A DNA stretch of 64,000 bases, taken from NCBI RefSeq assembly GCF_000013665.1, contig NC_007912.1:2156501-2220500 (forward strand). Reading direction: 5' to 3'. The DNA comes from Saccharophagus degradans 2-40. Lineage in GTDB: Bacteria > Pseudomonadota > Gammaproteobacteria > Pseudomonadales > Cellvibrionaceae. Made by a program: the position numbers and the translations under genes. The notes under the pieces were generated by a model, which saw only the letters and a list, made by a program, of their open reading frames with translations, did not search any database and had not been told where the DNA came from. Positions 28,809-37,815 of this stretch are shown piece by piece (the stretch's first letter is position 1; each line of letters opens with the position of its first letter).

Positions 28809-30014
28809 TTGAATCATCCAGAAGTGAATGTAAAACAAGGCCATTTGCGGCGCTTTCTAATTGCCCATGGCTTGGCAGCTATTACGGTGGGTATCCACCT
28901 TGTGCTGCTGTCTTGGTTGTCGGTTGGGGTTTTACATTTATCATCGGCGTATGTCGGCTGGGTGCAGGCCGCTGCGCTCATTCCTAGTTTATTTTCTATT
29001 GTGTTAGCGGGTGTTTTAGCCGATAGGCACAACCCAGCTGTGCTCATGGTGGCGGTGCAGCTTACTTTGGCTATTACCTTTGCTGTGTTTGCGTTTTTGC
29101 TGCACGCCGACAAATTAACTTTCGCTTTTCTGTTGGTGTATGGCGCTTTAGTAGGCAGTTGTAACGGCTTGGTTCAGCCCGTACGAGAAAAGCTACTTAT
29201 GCAGCTCGATACCGTTGTGTTGCAACGCAAAATATCCAGCGCTAGCGCCGTTCAGTTTAGTTGCCAAGGGGCTGGCGTGTTGTTGGTAACCCTAAGTGTG
29301 TATTTTGATATGGCCTTGCTACTGGGGTTGCAGGCGATGTTGTCTGTATTTGCGGCTATTTTTTACAGCTCTTTGGTGCGAGCGAAAGCCAAGCCCCGCC
29401 CACCTGAAAACTCCGTGTGGCGCGAGCCGCTAATTTTGCTTCGCCAAAACGTGGGTTTGCGGCAGTTGCTTTGTTTGGCTGCGTTTAATGGCTATATGCA
29501 TTTGGGTGTGTTTGTAGTGGTGCTGCCAATACTTGCACGCGATGTGTATGCGCTTAATTCACAGGCGTATGCGTTTTTACAGTTTACTTTTGTAGTAGGC
29601 ATGATTTTGGCCAACATTCGCCTGCTGTATACGGAAAAAGTTCGCTTTCCTGGCCAAGGTGCTTTGTTTAGTTTGCTGTATACGGGGGTTGTAGGTGTTG
29701 CGCTATCGCGACAGCCAACGTTAGTAGGCTTGTATTTGCTGGTAGGTGTGTGGGGATGGGTTGCCGGTAACTCTGCGGGCTTATCGCGTATTGTGTTGCA
29801 ATCGCTTGTGACTTTTAGCATGAAAGGCCGAGTGATGGCGCTCTATCAATTTATTTTATTCGGCATGGCTCCGCTAGGCGCATTGGCTGCGGGTTATGCG
29901 CTGCACTGGTTTAGCCTGCCAACGGTTTTTATAGTAATGAGTGTTTCAAGCGCTTTACTATTTGTGTTGTTTTTATTTAGTAAAACGCTTTGGGCTGTTG
30001 AGCAGGCAGAGTAG
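28809..30014 (+). CDS. MFS transporter, MFS_3 (EntS-like exporter) type
   Basis: A 401-residue protein with about 12 membrane helices. The helix 2-3 signature GVLADRHNPA and the C-terminal GRVMALYQFILFGMAPLGAL are typical of the MFS_3 family, which includes the enterobactin exporter EntS and many drug or siderophore exporters. No siderophore genes are nearby, so the substrate is open. The start is TTG at 28809; the upstream ribosome binding site is weak, so the exact start is uncertain. It is a single gene convergent with a methyltransferase. Confidence 0.8.
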   Translation: MNHPEVNVKQGHLRRFLIAHGLAAITVGIHLVLLSWLSVGVLHLSSAYVGWVQAAALIPSLFSIVLAGVLADRHNPAVLMVAVQLTLAITFAVFAFLLHADKLTFAFLLVYGALVGSCNGLVQPVREKLLMQLDTVVLQRKISSASAVQFSCQGAGVLLVTLSVYFDMALLLGLQAMLSVFAAIFYSSLVRAKAKPRPPENSVWREPLILLRQNVGLRQLLCLAAFNGYMHLGVFVVVLPILARDVYALNSQAYAFLQFTFVVGMILANIRLLYTEKVRFPGQGALFSLLYTGVVGVALSRQPTLVGLYLLVGVWGWVAGNSAGLSRIVLQSLVTFSMKGRVMALYQFILFGMAPLGALAAGYALHWFSLPTVFIVMSVSSALLFVLFLFSKTLWAVEQAE

Positions 30015-30053
30015 AAGTGCCATAGAGAGACTGTAAATTAAGCTACAGCTATC

Positions 30054-30824
30054 TTACAGTGCGCCTTGAAACGCGATTAAGCTGGCCGTAACGGCAACAT
30101 TTAACGATTCCACATTGTTTAACATCGGAATACTCACGTGTTTATTACAAATTGCGCGCACGTCACTCGAAAGCCCTTCTGTTTCGTTACCTAAAACAAA
30201 TACCTTGGCACCGGTTAAAGGCTCTTCGCCTAAGGTGTGAGGCGCATTGGCGTCTAGCCCAATAATATCCGCGCCACTTTCGGCGAATGCTTTTAAGCAG
30301 CTTGCGAGTGTTTTGCAGCGCAAAATAGGGGCGCGAAACAGCGTGCCTGTGGATGCCTTTATCACCAGCGGGTCGAGTTTGGCGCAGCCTTTTTCTGGCA
30401 ATATTATTGCGTTGATGGGCGAGGCGCAGGCCGAGCGAATAATCATGCCAACGTTTTGAGGGTTGGTAACACCATCGAGCGCTAAAATTCGGTAATGCTT
30501 TTTATTGCTGCTTAAAAAAGATTGGTGGCTTTGAAAGCCTTTGCCAATTACATCTGCCGCTACGCCTTGGTCCTGCTTGCTGTTTTTAGATATGCGCGAG
30601 AGTGCTTGTTTATCGTGATAGCACACTTCTATGCCGCGTTTTTTGGCGAGTTTTACCATGTCGTCCAATATGGCGGCGGGCTTGTTGCTATCTGCCAAGT
30701 GCAGTTTGTGTATTTCTAAACTGTTATCTTGCAGCACCTCTAACACGGGTTTACGGCCGTACACAGTAAGCATGCGGTTATAGAACTCTTTGCGTTGCAA
30801 GTATTCGGCAGAATCTTCAGTCAT
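30054..30824 (-). CDS. SpoU/TrmH family RNA 2'-O-methyltransferase
   Basis: A 256-residue protein. Residues 18-95 form an L30e-like substrate-binding domain. The C-terminal SPOUT domain has the three knot motifs in order: NPQNVGMIIRSA (motif 1), FVLGNETEGLS (motif 2) and IPMLNNVESLNVAVTASL (motif 3). The enzyme uses SAM to methylate a ribose in rRNA or tRNA. Sequence resembles RlmB and TrmH relatives, but the exact target cannot be fixed by eye. It is encoded alone, tail to tail with the MFS gene. Confidence 0.9.
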   Translation of the reverse strand: MTEDSAEYLQRKEFYNRMLTVYGRKPVLEVLQDNSLEIHKLHLADSNKPAAILDDMVKLAKKRGIEVCYHDKQALSRISKNSKQDQGVAADVIGKGFQSHQSFLSSNKKHYRILALDGVTNPQNVGMIIRSACASPINAIILPEKGCAKLDPLVIKASTGTLFRAPILRCKTLASCLKAFAESGADIIGLDANAPHTLGEEPLTGAKVFVLGNETEGLSSDVRAICNKHVSIPMLNNVESLNVAVTASLIAFQGAL

Positions 30825-30921
30825 GCTTGGCCTGTGCTATTTGGTAATTGAAGTTTGGAGGCGCAAAATACCAGAAAAAGGGCGATAACCACAGGTTTTT
30901 TGAAGGTGCTGGGCAGGGGAA

Positions 30922-30950
30922 AGCAACACAGCTTAGTTAGCTGCGTTGCT
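30922..30950 (-). terminator. Stem-loop after the second CBS gene
   Basis: AGCAAC, one mismatch and CAGCT pair with AGCTG and GTTGCT around the loop TAGTT, 20 bp past the CBS stop on the minus strand. The following minus-strand bases are TTTCCCC, so it is only a moderate terminator candidate. Confidence 0.5.
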
Positions 30951-30970
30951 CTGGATTAGTAGCGTAAAAA

Positions 30971-31366
30971 TTAATCGTTAACGGTGAGCAGTGCTCTTAA
31001 TACGTGTGCTCTAGAAATAAGCCCAACAAGCTTGCCATTATCAACAACAGGGTAATTCTTGGGGGGGCCGTTAGCCATGGCTTCTGCAATGGTGAGTATG
31101 GAGGTATCTGGCGTTACGCTCTTTAAATCTGTACGCATAATAGCGCCGATTGCTGCGGATTCATCATAGTAAAAGGCATCGTTTAATAGTTGCCGGATGC
31201 AGTCGTGCTCTGAAATAAACCCCACTAGTGTTTTAGAGTCGTCAATAACTGGTGCCCCAGTAATACCTTCGTTGACGAGTACTCCAATGGCTTCGCGCAC
31301 ACTCGCTAGCTGATTAATAGCGTGTGGATTGCGATCCATATAGTCACGAACCAAAATTGAATGCAT
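30971..31366 (-). CDS. CBS-domain-pair protein
   Basis: A 131-residue Bateman module with two CBS repeats (about 8-62 and 75-130). HDCIRQLLND and GLISRAHVLRALL close the repeats. It probably binds an adenine nucleotide and signals to an unknown partner. It resembles the protein at 14963-15364 in architecture but differs in sequence, so the two are paralogous modules and not a recent duplication. It starts MHSILVRDYMDRNPHAI and ends before a stem-loop. Confidence 0.85.
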   Translation of the reverse strand: MHSILVRDYMDRNPHAINQLASVREAIGVLVNEGITGAPVIDDSKTLVGFISEHDCIRQLLNDAFYYDESAAIGAIMRTDLKSVTPDTSILTIAEAMANGPPKNYPVVDNGKLVGLISRAHVLRALLTVND

Positions 31367-31514
31367 AACACCCCCTGTTTGCCTTTTATTTAACCCGTAG
31401 GTTTCCGTTAAGGTTTTTAGCTTATTTTAAGCCTAAGCGAGCTTTTGGTGCGGTATATACTGCTAACGACTAAAAGCCCAATTAGGTTGGAGCTATGTGC
31501 AAAATACAATGCAA

Positions 31515-31581
31515 GTAGGGTGCCTAATTAGAGATTCGTTAGTATGGAGACTAGCGAATATCAAGATTTGGGTAACCCTAC
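31515..31581. repeat. Nested inverted repeat after pdxJ
   Basis: Outer arms GTAGGGT (31515-31521) and ACCCTAC (31575-31581) enclose ATTCGTTAGT (31534-31543) and ACTAGCGAAT (31550-31559), which pair over 10 bp with one wobble around a 6-nt loop. It lies 10 bp after the pdxJ stop on the minus strand and lacks a T tract. It has the same nested design as 27451-27534 but a different sequence. Confidence 0.5.
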
Positions 31582-31590
31582 GCTTTTAGT

Positions 31591-32346
31591 TTAGTCGCAA
31601 ATTGCGCGGTATGCTGCAACAGCTTCGCTATAACCCATTAAAAGTGCATCAACGGTTAAAGCGTGACCAATGGAGACTTCTTGTAGGCCTGGAAGTTGGC
31701 TGTAGAGGGGAAGATTTTGAAGGTTTAGATCGTGACCAGCGTTAATACCTAGCCCGCATAAAAGCGCTGCTTCAGCTGCGGCTTTATGTAATAAAAACTG
31801 TTGCTCGCCTTCTTCTTTATTGCGCCCAAATGCCCATGCGTAGGGGCCTGTGTACAGTTCTATGCGATCTGCACCAATTTGTTTGGCGAGGGCAATTTGC
31901 TCTGGGTCTGGGTCCATAAATAAGCTTACACGCGCGCCTAAACTGTGCAGCTTTTCTATTAATGGTATAAGCCTTTCGCCGTCTGTTTTTAGGTCGAAAC
32001 CGTGATCTGAAGTTTTTTGTGCATCGTTATCTGGCACAAGCGTACATTGCTCGGGGTTGGTTTCGGCTACTAGTTCAATCAGGCCTGGGTAGGTGCCACG
32101 GGCTGGCGCAAAAGGGTTGCCTTCAATGTTAAATTCCGTGCGAGGGTACTCTGTTCTTAGTGCTGCTAAGTTACGTACATCATCTGGGGTGATGTGGCGT
32201 TGGTCTGGACGAGGGTGTACGGTTAAGCCAGCCGCGCCAGCATCTAAGCTGAGCCTGCCAAAGGCGGTTACATCTGGGTAGTTACCCTCGCGTGAGTTTC
32301 GTATAAGAGCAATTTTGTTGAGGTTAACGCTTAAATCTATTGCCAT
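31591..32346 (-). CDS. pdxJ: Pyridoxine 5'-phosphate synthase
   Basis: A 251-residue TIM-barrel enzyme that condenses 1-deoxyxylulose 5-phosphate with 3-amino-2-oxopropyl phosphate to form pyridoxine 5'-phosphate in DXP-dependent vitamin B6 synthesis. Diagnostic segments: the N-terminal VNLNKIALIRNSR, GLTVHPRPDQRHI with catalytic His and Arg, and GLGINAGHDLNLQNLP near the C-terminus. It starts 4 bp after the cyclophilin gene ends, so the two share a transcript. In many gammaproteobacteria pdxJ follows recO; not so here. Confidence 0.95.
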   Translation of the reverse strand: MAIDLSVNLNKIALIRNSREGNYPDVTAFGRLSLDAGAAGLTVHPRPDQRHITPDDVRNLAALRTEYPRTEFNIEGNPFAPARGTYPGLIELVAETNPEQCTLVPDNDAQKTSDHGFDLKTDGERLIPLIEKLHSLGARVSLFMDPDPEQIALAKQIGADRIELYTGPYAWAFGRNKEEGEQQFLLHKAAAEAALLCGLGINAGHDLNLQNLPLYSQLPGLQEVSIGHALTVDALLMGYSEAVAAYRAICD

Positions 32347-32350
32347 TAGT

Positions 32351-32920
32351 TTAAAGCCTTTTTGCTTTTAAAATGCGTACTGCAAAATTGGGGGCATCTT
32401 TGTGGTTCTTGTAAAGGCCTCTTGGTTCTTTCACAATTTTGTCTAATACCTCGAAACCCGATATAACTTTAGCGAACACCGCGTAACCTGGTCGTCCGCC
32501 TTGTGGGTCTAAGTGAGCGTTGTCGTTAATATTGATAAAAAATTGCGAGGTGGCGCTATCCGGGTTGGATGTACGAGCCATGGATAATGTACCTATGGTG
32601 TTTTTTAAGCCATTATCCGATTCGTTTTTAATCGGGCTGAGTGTGGGTTTGTTTTGAAAGTCATAGGTTAAGCCGCCCCCTTGAATAACAAAACCAGGGA
32701 TTACTCTGTGAAATATGGTGCCATCGTAAAAACCTGAATCGACATACCCTAAAAAGTTTTCAACGGTGATAGGGGCTTTTTTAGGAAAAAGCTCTAATAC
32801 AATCACACCGAGATCGGTGCGCAACTCGACAGTCGGGTTACCCTGTTTGGTGTCGGCTGCGTAGCAAAGCGTTGCACTACATAAAAGCAAAATTGCGATA
32901 AATCGAGTAATTAAAGGCAT
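32351..32920 (-). CDS. Exported cyclophilin-type peptidyl-prolyl isomerase
   Basis: The protein has 189 residues from the ATG at 32920; an in-frame TTG 18 bases upstream is less convincing. The signal peptide MPLITRFIAILLLCSATLCYA is followed by a complete cyclophilin domain of the bacterial PpiA type, with FHRVIPGFVIQGGG (catalytic Arg in FHRV), MARTSNPDSATSQFFIN and GYAVFAKVISGFEVLD. It acts in the periplasm on proline peptide bonds during folding. It is directly upstream of pdxJ on the minus strand. Confidence 0.92.
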   Translation of the reverse strand: MPLITRFIAILLLCSATLCYAADTKQGNPTVELRTDLGVIVLELFPKKAPITVENFLGYVDSGFYDGTIFHRVIPGFVIQGGGLTYDFQNKPTLSPIKNESDNGLKNTIGTLSMARTSNPDSATSQFFININDNAHLDPQGGRPGYAVFAKVISGFEVLDKIVKEPRGLYKNHKDAPNFAVRILKAKRL

Positions 32921-32998
32921 AGTTTTAGATTCAAGCAAAATTCAAAATATGTGTATGGTTGAGTATGGGTGATTAATCGACGAGCTAGCAATAGGGCG

Positions 32999-33736
32999 CT
33001 AATGTGCCCAATCGGAATACCCTTTTTTACGTTTAATCATGGGTAAAATAACCGCGAGCAGCATGCCCAAAATTAGCAGGCCAGCCCCATAAAACATAAA
33101 GTTAAGCTCTTGGCTGTTAATAAGTTGCTCGTTTTCCGCTTCTAGGGAATCTCTTTCTGTTTTTAGTAGCTGATGTTTTTCAAGCAAGTCTTGATAGCGC
33201 TTTTCGAGGTTAATTGCATCTTCGGAGAGGGTTTTAATTCTTTCTAACTCACTTTGGGCTGATGATTGTTCTTGCATTGCTGCGGACGCGGATGATTTTA
33301 AGCTAGCATTTTCTTGGCTTAGCTGCTTGGCTTCTTCCGCTAGGGAGGCATTTTGTTTTTTTAGCTTAGCGAGTTCGGTTTGCACTTTGGCAAGTCGGTC
33401 GCGAGCGGGTTCTTCGTCTACCAAGTATTGGCTTCTAATCCAGCCCTCAATGCTATTGCCTGTACGCACAAAGGCCCATTCGCCGTCTTCGCTGTCCTCT
33501 AAATGCGTTAACGCCGTGCCGCTTTTCATAGATGAATTAATGATGCGGTATTGGTTACCTGCGCCGCTGCGTAAAGGCACGTAGAGAATATCTGAGATAT
33601 AAACAGTTTTTGCTGCAACTTGGCTGCTGGTTGCGAGCGAAGCAATTAAAGCGCTACAGATTAATAAGCACCTAAGTGTGCGAGTGTTAAGCTGCTTAGT
33701 TAGAGAAATAACTGCGCTATTTAATGTTGCTTTCAC
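32999..33736 (-). CDS. TIGR04211-type SH3 domain/coiled-coil membrane protein (YgiM-like)
   Basis: A 245-residue protein: signal or anchor segment (about 22-42), bacterial SH3 domain (about 43-110, YVPLRSGAGNQYRIIN and GWIRSQYLVDEEPARD), a coiled coil (about 112-205) and a C-terminal membrane helix (about 213-235) ending in basic KRKKGYSDWAH. This order matches the E. coli YgiM family. It probably sits in the periplasm, anchored by its C-terminus, and may contact peptidoglycan. Its precise role is not established. Confidence 0.88.
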   Translation of the reverse strand: MKATLNSAVISLTKQLNTRTLRCLLICSALIASLATSSQVAAKTVYISDILYVPLRSGAGNQYRIINSSMKSGTALTHLEDSEDGEWAFVRTGNSIEGWIRSQYLVDEEPARDRLAKVQTELAKLKKQNASLAEEAKQLSQENASLKSSASAAMQEQSSAQSELERIKTLSEDAINLEKRYQDLLEKHQLLKTERDSLEAENEQLINSQELNFMFYGAGLLILGMLLAVILPMIKRKKGYSDWAH

Positions 33737-33791
33737 GTTTAGTTCCGCCTGTTCTCAAAGTGAGTATTTTTAATAATTGGTAAAAAGTGGC

Positions 33792-34091
33792 CTAGGGTAA
33801 TACTTTTTTGAATGGCTTAACGGTAACTCGTTCATATACGCCAGCTTTAATGTAAGGGTCGCTATCTGCCCAGCTTTGTGCGTCTTGTAGGCTGGCGAAT
33901 TCTGCAACTACCAAGCTACCGGTAAACCCAGCGTCGCCAGGGTCGTCTGACTCAATTGCAGGGTGGGGGCCAGCTAGTATCAAGCGGCCTTCATCGCGCA
34001 ACTCTGTTAATCGCGCAATATGGTCGGCTCGTGCGGTTTTTCTTAGGGGTAAGCTGTTGGGTACGTCTTGGCTGATTATTGCAAATAGCAT
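33792..34091 (-). CDS. YciI-like protein
   Basis: A 99-residue ferredoxin-like alpha/beta protein of the YCII family: [43 protein letters not shown] and [20 protein letters not shown]. The conserved His-Asp pair of the family is present. The biochemical function is unsettled. It lies near a membrane protein gene, rnm and yciO homologues, matching the E. coli yciI-yciB-yciV-yciO region in content. Confidence 0.92.
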   Translation of the reverse strand: MLFAIISQDVPNSLPLRKTARADHIARLTELRDEGRLILAGPHPAIESDDPGDAGFTGSLVVAEFASLQDAQSWADSDPYIKAGVYERVTVKPFKKVLP

Positions 34092-34133
34092 GTTGGATCC
34101 ATTTCTTTCTTTATTAATTGACTTGAGTGCGTA

Positions 34134-34892
34134 TTACTTTTTGTCTGTTTCTACGTCTTCCATTCCGTGCATAAGGTCTTCCCAGCGCAAGCCGGTGAGC
34201 TTTTTAATGCTGCGAAACAAATAAAATAAGGTGGCCATTAATACGGTCATTGCGGGAATGGTAATTACAGGGAAGCTAAGGGCTGTCATTCGGCCAAGTT
34301 CAATGACCGACTCTTCAGAACCTGCAGGGCTTACCAGTAAATATTTGGCCAAGCCGTAGTTAAGTACTGATGATAAGAAAAAAGAACAGGCAATCATTAC
34401 CGATGCGCGGGTTAATGTTTGCTCGAACTCTTTAACTTTGTTGTTCTGCTCTAGCGCCTTGGCTACTTTATCAACCTGCAGTATTTTGTCGTTGTACAGG
34501 AATGTGCGCACTATTGGGTACTTGGTTTTGAGGGAAAGCAGTGTAGCCAAACCAAGTATTCCCGGAATTGCAGCTTCTTTTATTGCTATGTATTGGGTGT
34601 CTAGCTTTAACAACATAAAGCTACCGGTAAGGGCGATGCTGAACACCCCTAATGCAGAAAAAACGTTAATTTTGCGTGCGCGGAAAAAGTCAAAAATACC
34701 GTACAAAATAGGGAAAGACAGAGCAATAACAATGCCTGCCTGCGGGCCGAGATGGCTTTCGCCACTGTATTTCGTCAGAATGATGGTAGGAATGACGATG
34801 TTGAGCGCAATATTAAGAAGCAAATTCTCCTTTTTGGGCTCCTTGGTCTCTGAGGGGGCTATTGGGGCAGTTGCTGGTTTAGAATCGTTCAT
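34134..34892 (-). CDS. Polytopic membrane protein (VC0807-like)
   Basis: A 252-residue inner-membrane protein with about six hydrophobic segments and a hydrophilic N-terminus (Pro/Lys/Glu-rich, residues 1-22). It opens with LLLNIALNIVIPTIILTKYS, a pattern I associate with the VC0807 family, distantly similar to the YciB/IspZ septation family in layout. It occupies the place that yciB has between yciI and the PHP gene in other gammaproteobacteria. Function is unknown; the family call is moderate. Confidence 0.65.
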   Translation of the reverse strand: MNDSKPATAPIAPSETKEPKKENLLLNIALNIVIPTIILTKYSGESHLGPQAGIVIALSFPILYGIFDFFRARKINVFSALGVFSIALTGSFMLLKLDTQYIAIKEAAIPGILGLATLLSLKTKYPIVRTFLYNDKILQVDKVAKALEQNNKVKEFEQTLTRASVMIACSFFLSSVLNYGLAKYLLVSPAGSEESVIELGRMTALSFPVITIPAMTVLMATLFYLFRSIKKLTGLRWEDLMHGMEDVETDKK

Positions 34893-34940
34893 TTATTCAC
34901 TAATTGTTAAATTAAGAGTGGTTATCCACTCGGAAAGACT

Positions 34941-35777
34941 ATGACGCCTATCTACGATTTGCACTGCCACAGTTTTTACTCGGACGGTATTTTAAGCCCT
35001 AATGATCTGGTGTCGAGAGCTAAAGCACACAATGTATCTTATCTGGCGTTAACGGACCATGATACCACCCAAGGCATCGCAGTGGCGCAAAAGGCCGCAA
35101 AAGATGAAGGTATAGACCTAATTCCCGGTATAGAGTTCTCTACCCAATGGTATGGCCGCGGTATTCACATTGTGGGGTTGAACATCGATTTAGACGCCGA
35201 GTCTCTTATTAATGGCGTGGCCAAGCAAGAGAACTCTCGTGAGCAACGCGCACGTGCTATCGCCGAAAGGCTTGCCGCAAAAGGCTATGATGGCGCTTAC
35301 GAAGGCGCTCAAAAATACTCCGGTAGCGAATTATTAGGCAGGCCCCACTTTGCCAAATATTTGGTAGAAATAGGCGCTGTGAAGAGCGTTGCTCAAGCTT
35401 TTAAACGCTACTTAGGTGCTGGAAAGGTAGGCGACGTGAAGCAAATGTGGCCCGATTTCGACGAAGTGATTGGCTGGATAAAAGGCGCAGGTGGCGTAGC
35501 GGTGCTTGCCCACCCAGATAAATACGATATGACGCGCACCAAATTACGGTTGCTTACCGCCGACTTTGCAGAAGCGGGTGGCGAGGCCATTGAGGTTATT
35601 AGCGGTAAACAAAAAGCTGGGTTGGCGGCTGATATGCAGCGCATTGCCGATATGTTTGGCCTTCACTCCTCCTGTGGTAGCGATTTTCACAGCCCCGGTC
35701 AACCGTGGCAGGAATTAGGCGCATTCGAAGCAATGCCAAAAAACGCAAGACCAGTGTGGGAATTTTGGAGCACTTAG
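34941..35777 (+). CDS. rnm: PHP-domain 5'-3' exonuclease RNase AM (YciV/TrpH type)
   Basis: A 278-residue PHP phosphoesterase. Metal-binding motifs are intact: DLHCHSFYSDG, ALTDHDTTQG, PGIEFS, GRPHFAKYLV, VAVLAHPDKYD and SCGSDFHSPGQ. E. coli RNase AM trims 5' ends of 23S, 16S and 5S rRNA precursors and degrades 3',5'-pAp. The gene is divergent from the membrane protein before it and followed by the yciO homologue, as in E. coli. The start MTPIYDLHCH is the family norm. Confidence 0.93.
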   Translation: MTPIYDLHCHSFYSDGILSPNDLVSRAKAHNVSYLALTDHDTTQGIAVAQKAAKDEGIDLIPGIEFSTQWYGRGIHIVGLNIDLDAESLINGVAKQENSREQRARAIAERLAAKGYDGAYEGAQKYSGSELLGRPHFAKYLVEIGAVKSVAQAFKRYLGAGKVGDVKQMWPDFDEVIGWIKGAGGVAVLAHPDKYDMTRTKLRLLTADFAEAGGEAIEVISGKQKAGLAADMQRIADMFGLHSSCGSDFHSPGQPWQELGAFEAMPKNARPVWEFWST

Positions 35778-36001
35778 TGCAAACTACGCGGCTAACATAA
35801 TCTAGCTAAAAATTACTGGTCTAAGTACCAAGTAGGGCAGTTAAGCCAAATTTTTTCGTCGGTCATTCAAGTATGACAGCGGGCACTGGGGGCAATTGAA
35901 AAATTGAAAGCCTAGTGCAGCTGCTTTGAGTGGTGTAAAAACGGTCTGTTATTGCAAGGGCTATACAAGCCAAGCGGTATTACTATAAGAGGAATGGGAA
36001 C

Positions 36002-36625
36002 GTGGCGCAGTTTTTCTCGATTCACCCAGAAAACCCTCAGGCGAGATTGATTTCGCAGTCGGTTGATATTGTTCGACGTGGAGGCCTTATCGCTTACCCA
36101 ACGGATTCTGCCTACGCATTAGGCTGTCATATTGGCGATAAGCTTGCCCTAGATCGTATACGCGCTATTAGGCAGCTAGATAAAGATCATAACTTCACTT
36201 TAATGTGCCGAGACTTGTCTGAATTGGCTAACTACGCCAAAGTCGATAATGCTGTGTTTAGATTGATCAAAAGCCATACGCCAGGTGCTTACACTTTTAT
36301 TTTACCGGCAACGTCTGAAGTGCCGCGCCGATTAATGCATCCCAAGCGTAAAACCCTTGGTTTGCGTGTGCCTAATAACCCTATCGCTTTGGCGTTAATG
36401 GATGCCTTGGGTGAGCCGTTAATGAGCAGTTCGCTTATTTTGCCAGGCGATACCGTGCCTCTAACCGACCCTTATGACATTCGCGAGTCGCTTGAGCACC
36501 AGCTAGAGCTAGTGATAGACGGTGGCTACTGTGGGATGGAGCCAACTACGGTGGTGGATTTGACGGGCGATGAGCCTGTGGTAACCCGCGTGGGCTGTGG
36601 CGATCCCTCGCCGTTTACTTTCTAG
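36002..36625 (+). CDS. YciO/Sua5-YrdC family protein
   Basis: A 207-residue protein with the YrdC fold: GGLIAYPTDSAYALGCHIGD, KDHNFTLMCRDLSELANYA, TPGAYTFILPATSEVPRR and KTLGLRVPNNPIALALM. The start is GTG at 36002. YciO is a paralogue of the threonylcarbamoyl-AMP synthase TsaC/Sua5 and lacks the longer C-terminal domain; whether it works in tRNA t6A synthesis is unsettled. It follows rnm after about 220 bp, as in E. coli. Confidence 0.9.
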   Translation: MAQFFSIHPENPQARLISQSVDIVRRGGLIAYPTDSAYALGCHIGDKLALDRIRAIRQLDKDHNFTLMCRDLSELANYAKVDNAVFRLIKSHTPGAYTFILPATSEVPRRLMHPKRKTLGLRVPNNPIALALMDALGEPLMSSSLILPGDTVPLTDPYDIRESLEHQLELVIDGGYCGMEPTTVVDLTGDEPVVTRVGCGDPSPFTF

Positions 36626-36709
36626 GCTTGCGGCTATAAATACTGGCGGCTGGCCTAGTGGTGTGGAGATTAGTGCATCCACACGTAGCCCCGCTGGCCA
36701 CAGTACCGC

Positions 36710-36715
36710 TATAAT
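36710..36715 (+). promoter_or_regulatory. TATAAT -10 element upstream of scpA
   Basis: A perfect TATAAT preceded by ACCGC and followed by GCGCGG, about 110 bp before scpA. No good -35 hexamer at 16-18 bp was found, so the promoter call is weak. Confidence 0.3.
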
Positions 36716-36823
36716 GCGCGGTTATAAAATTCGCCCATGCTAGGGGCGGGAATAAATTGAACAATATTGTATGGCTCGTTCTATGTGATAGGTACGAGTA
36801 GATAAACCATCTGGAGTAATAGC

Positions 36824-37786
36824 TTGTCGGGTACAGAAGAAAATACAGCAGATACGGAAGAGCTCGTATTGACTCAAGAAGTGATGCCCGAAGCAGGTTC
36901 TCAAGAGGCTGTAGCGAGTGAAGCAGATTCCGAGGCGCAACCGCAAGCAGAAGGCGCAGCCGAGCCAGACGCAGAAGACCCCCATTCGCCAGAACAGTCT
37001 GAAATGCCCTTTGCGCTTGTATATGGCAAGGCGTTTACCAATTTACCTAAAGATCTATACATACCGCCAGATGCATTAGAAGTTATTTTAGAATCTTTTG
37101 CTGGCCCGCTCGATTTATTGTTGTACCTAATTCGCAAGCAAAATATCGATATTCTTGAAATTGATGTTTCCGCTATTACCCATCAATACGTGGCATACGT
37201 TGAAATGATGGAAGCAGTGCACTTTGAGTTGGCTGCTGAATACTTGGTAATGGCCGCAATGCTCGCTGAGATTAAATCGCGCATGCTGCTTCCGCGATCT
37301 TCCGATAGCGAAGAAGAGGAAGAAGACGATCCACGTGCTCAACTTATCCGACGCCTGCAAGAGTACGAGCGCTTTAAGCAAGCAGCGGAAGATATAGATG
37401 AATTGCCGCGCTTACACCGCGATACGCAAATAGGCAAAGCTAAACCACCTAGCAGAAGCTCTACGCGCCCAGACCCAGACGTGGATATGCGCGAGTTAAT
37501 GCTGGCGCTTTCGGACGTACTGCGCCGAGCGGATATGTTTACCAGCCACCACGTCGAGCGCGAGAAATTATCTACCCGCGAGCGTATGGCGCAGGTGCTA
37601 GATCAGCTAAAAGGGCGCCAATTTGTGCCATTTGTTAGCTTATTTACCGTAAGTGAAGGTCGTTTAGGGGTTGTGGTAACCTTTTTGGCGATCATGGAGC
37701 TTATTAAAGAATCGTTATTGGAAATGGTGCAAACCGAAGCGTTTGGCCCCATTCATGTTAAAGCGCGCGGCGAAATTAGCGAATAA
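36824..37786 (+). CDS. scpA: Segregation and condensation protein A
   Basis: A 320-residue kleisin that bridges SMC heads with ScpB to organise the chromosome. The start is TTG with GGAG 8 nt upstream. The first 65 residues are very acidic and probably disordered, longer than in most homologues. The kleisin core follows: FAGPLDLLLYLIRKQNIDILEI, EYLVMAAMLAEIKSRMLLP, and a C-terminal winged-helix region ending VTFLAIMELIKESLLEMVQ. scpB lies 29 bp downstream. No smc gene is in the window. Confidence 0.93.
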   Translation: MSGTEENTADTEELVLTQEVMPEAGSQEAVASEADSEAQPQAEGAAEPDAEDPHSPEQSEMPFALVYGKAFTNLPKDLYIPPDALEVILESFAGPLDLLLYLIRKQNIDILEIDVSAITHQYVAYVEMMEAVHFELAAEYLVMAAMLAEIKSRMLLPRSSDSEEEEEDDPRAQLIRRLQEYERFKQAAEDIDELPRLHRDTQIGKAKPPSRSSTRPDPDVDMRELMLALSDVLRRADMFTSHHVEREKLSTRERMAQVLDQLKGRQFVPFVSLFTVSEGRLGVVVTFLAIMELIKESLLEMVQTEAFGPIHVKARGEISE

Positions 37787-37815
37787 TTGACCGAAAAGCG
37801 GAATTGTTGAGAGTC

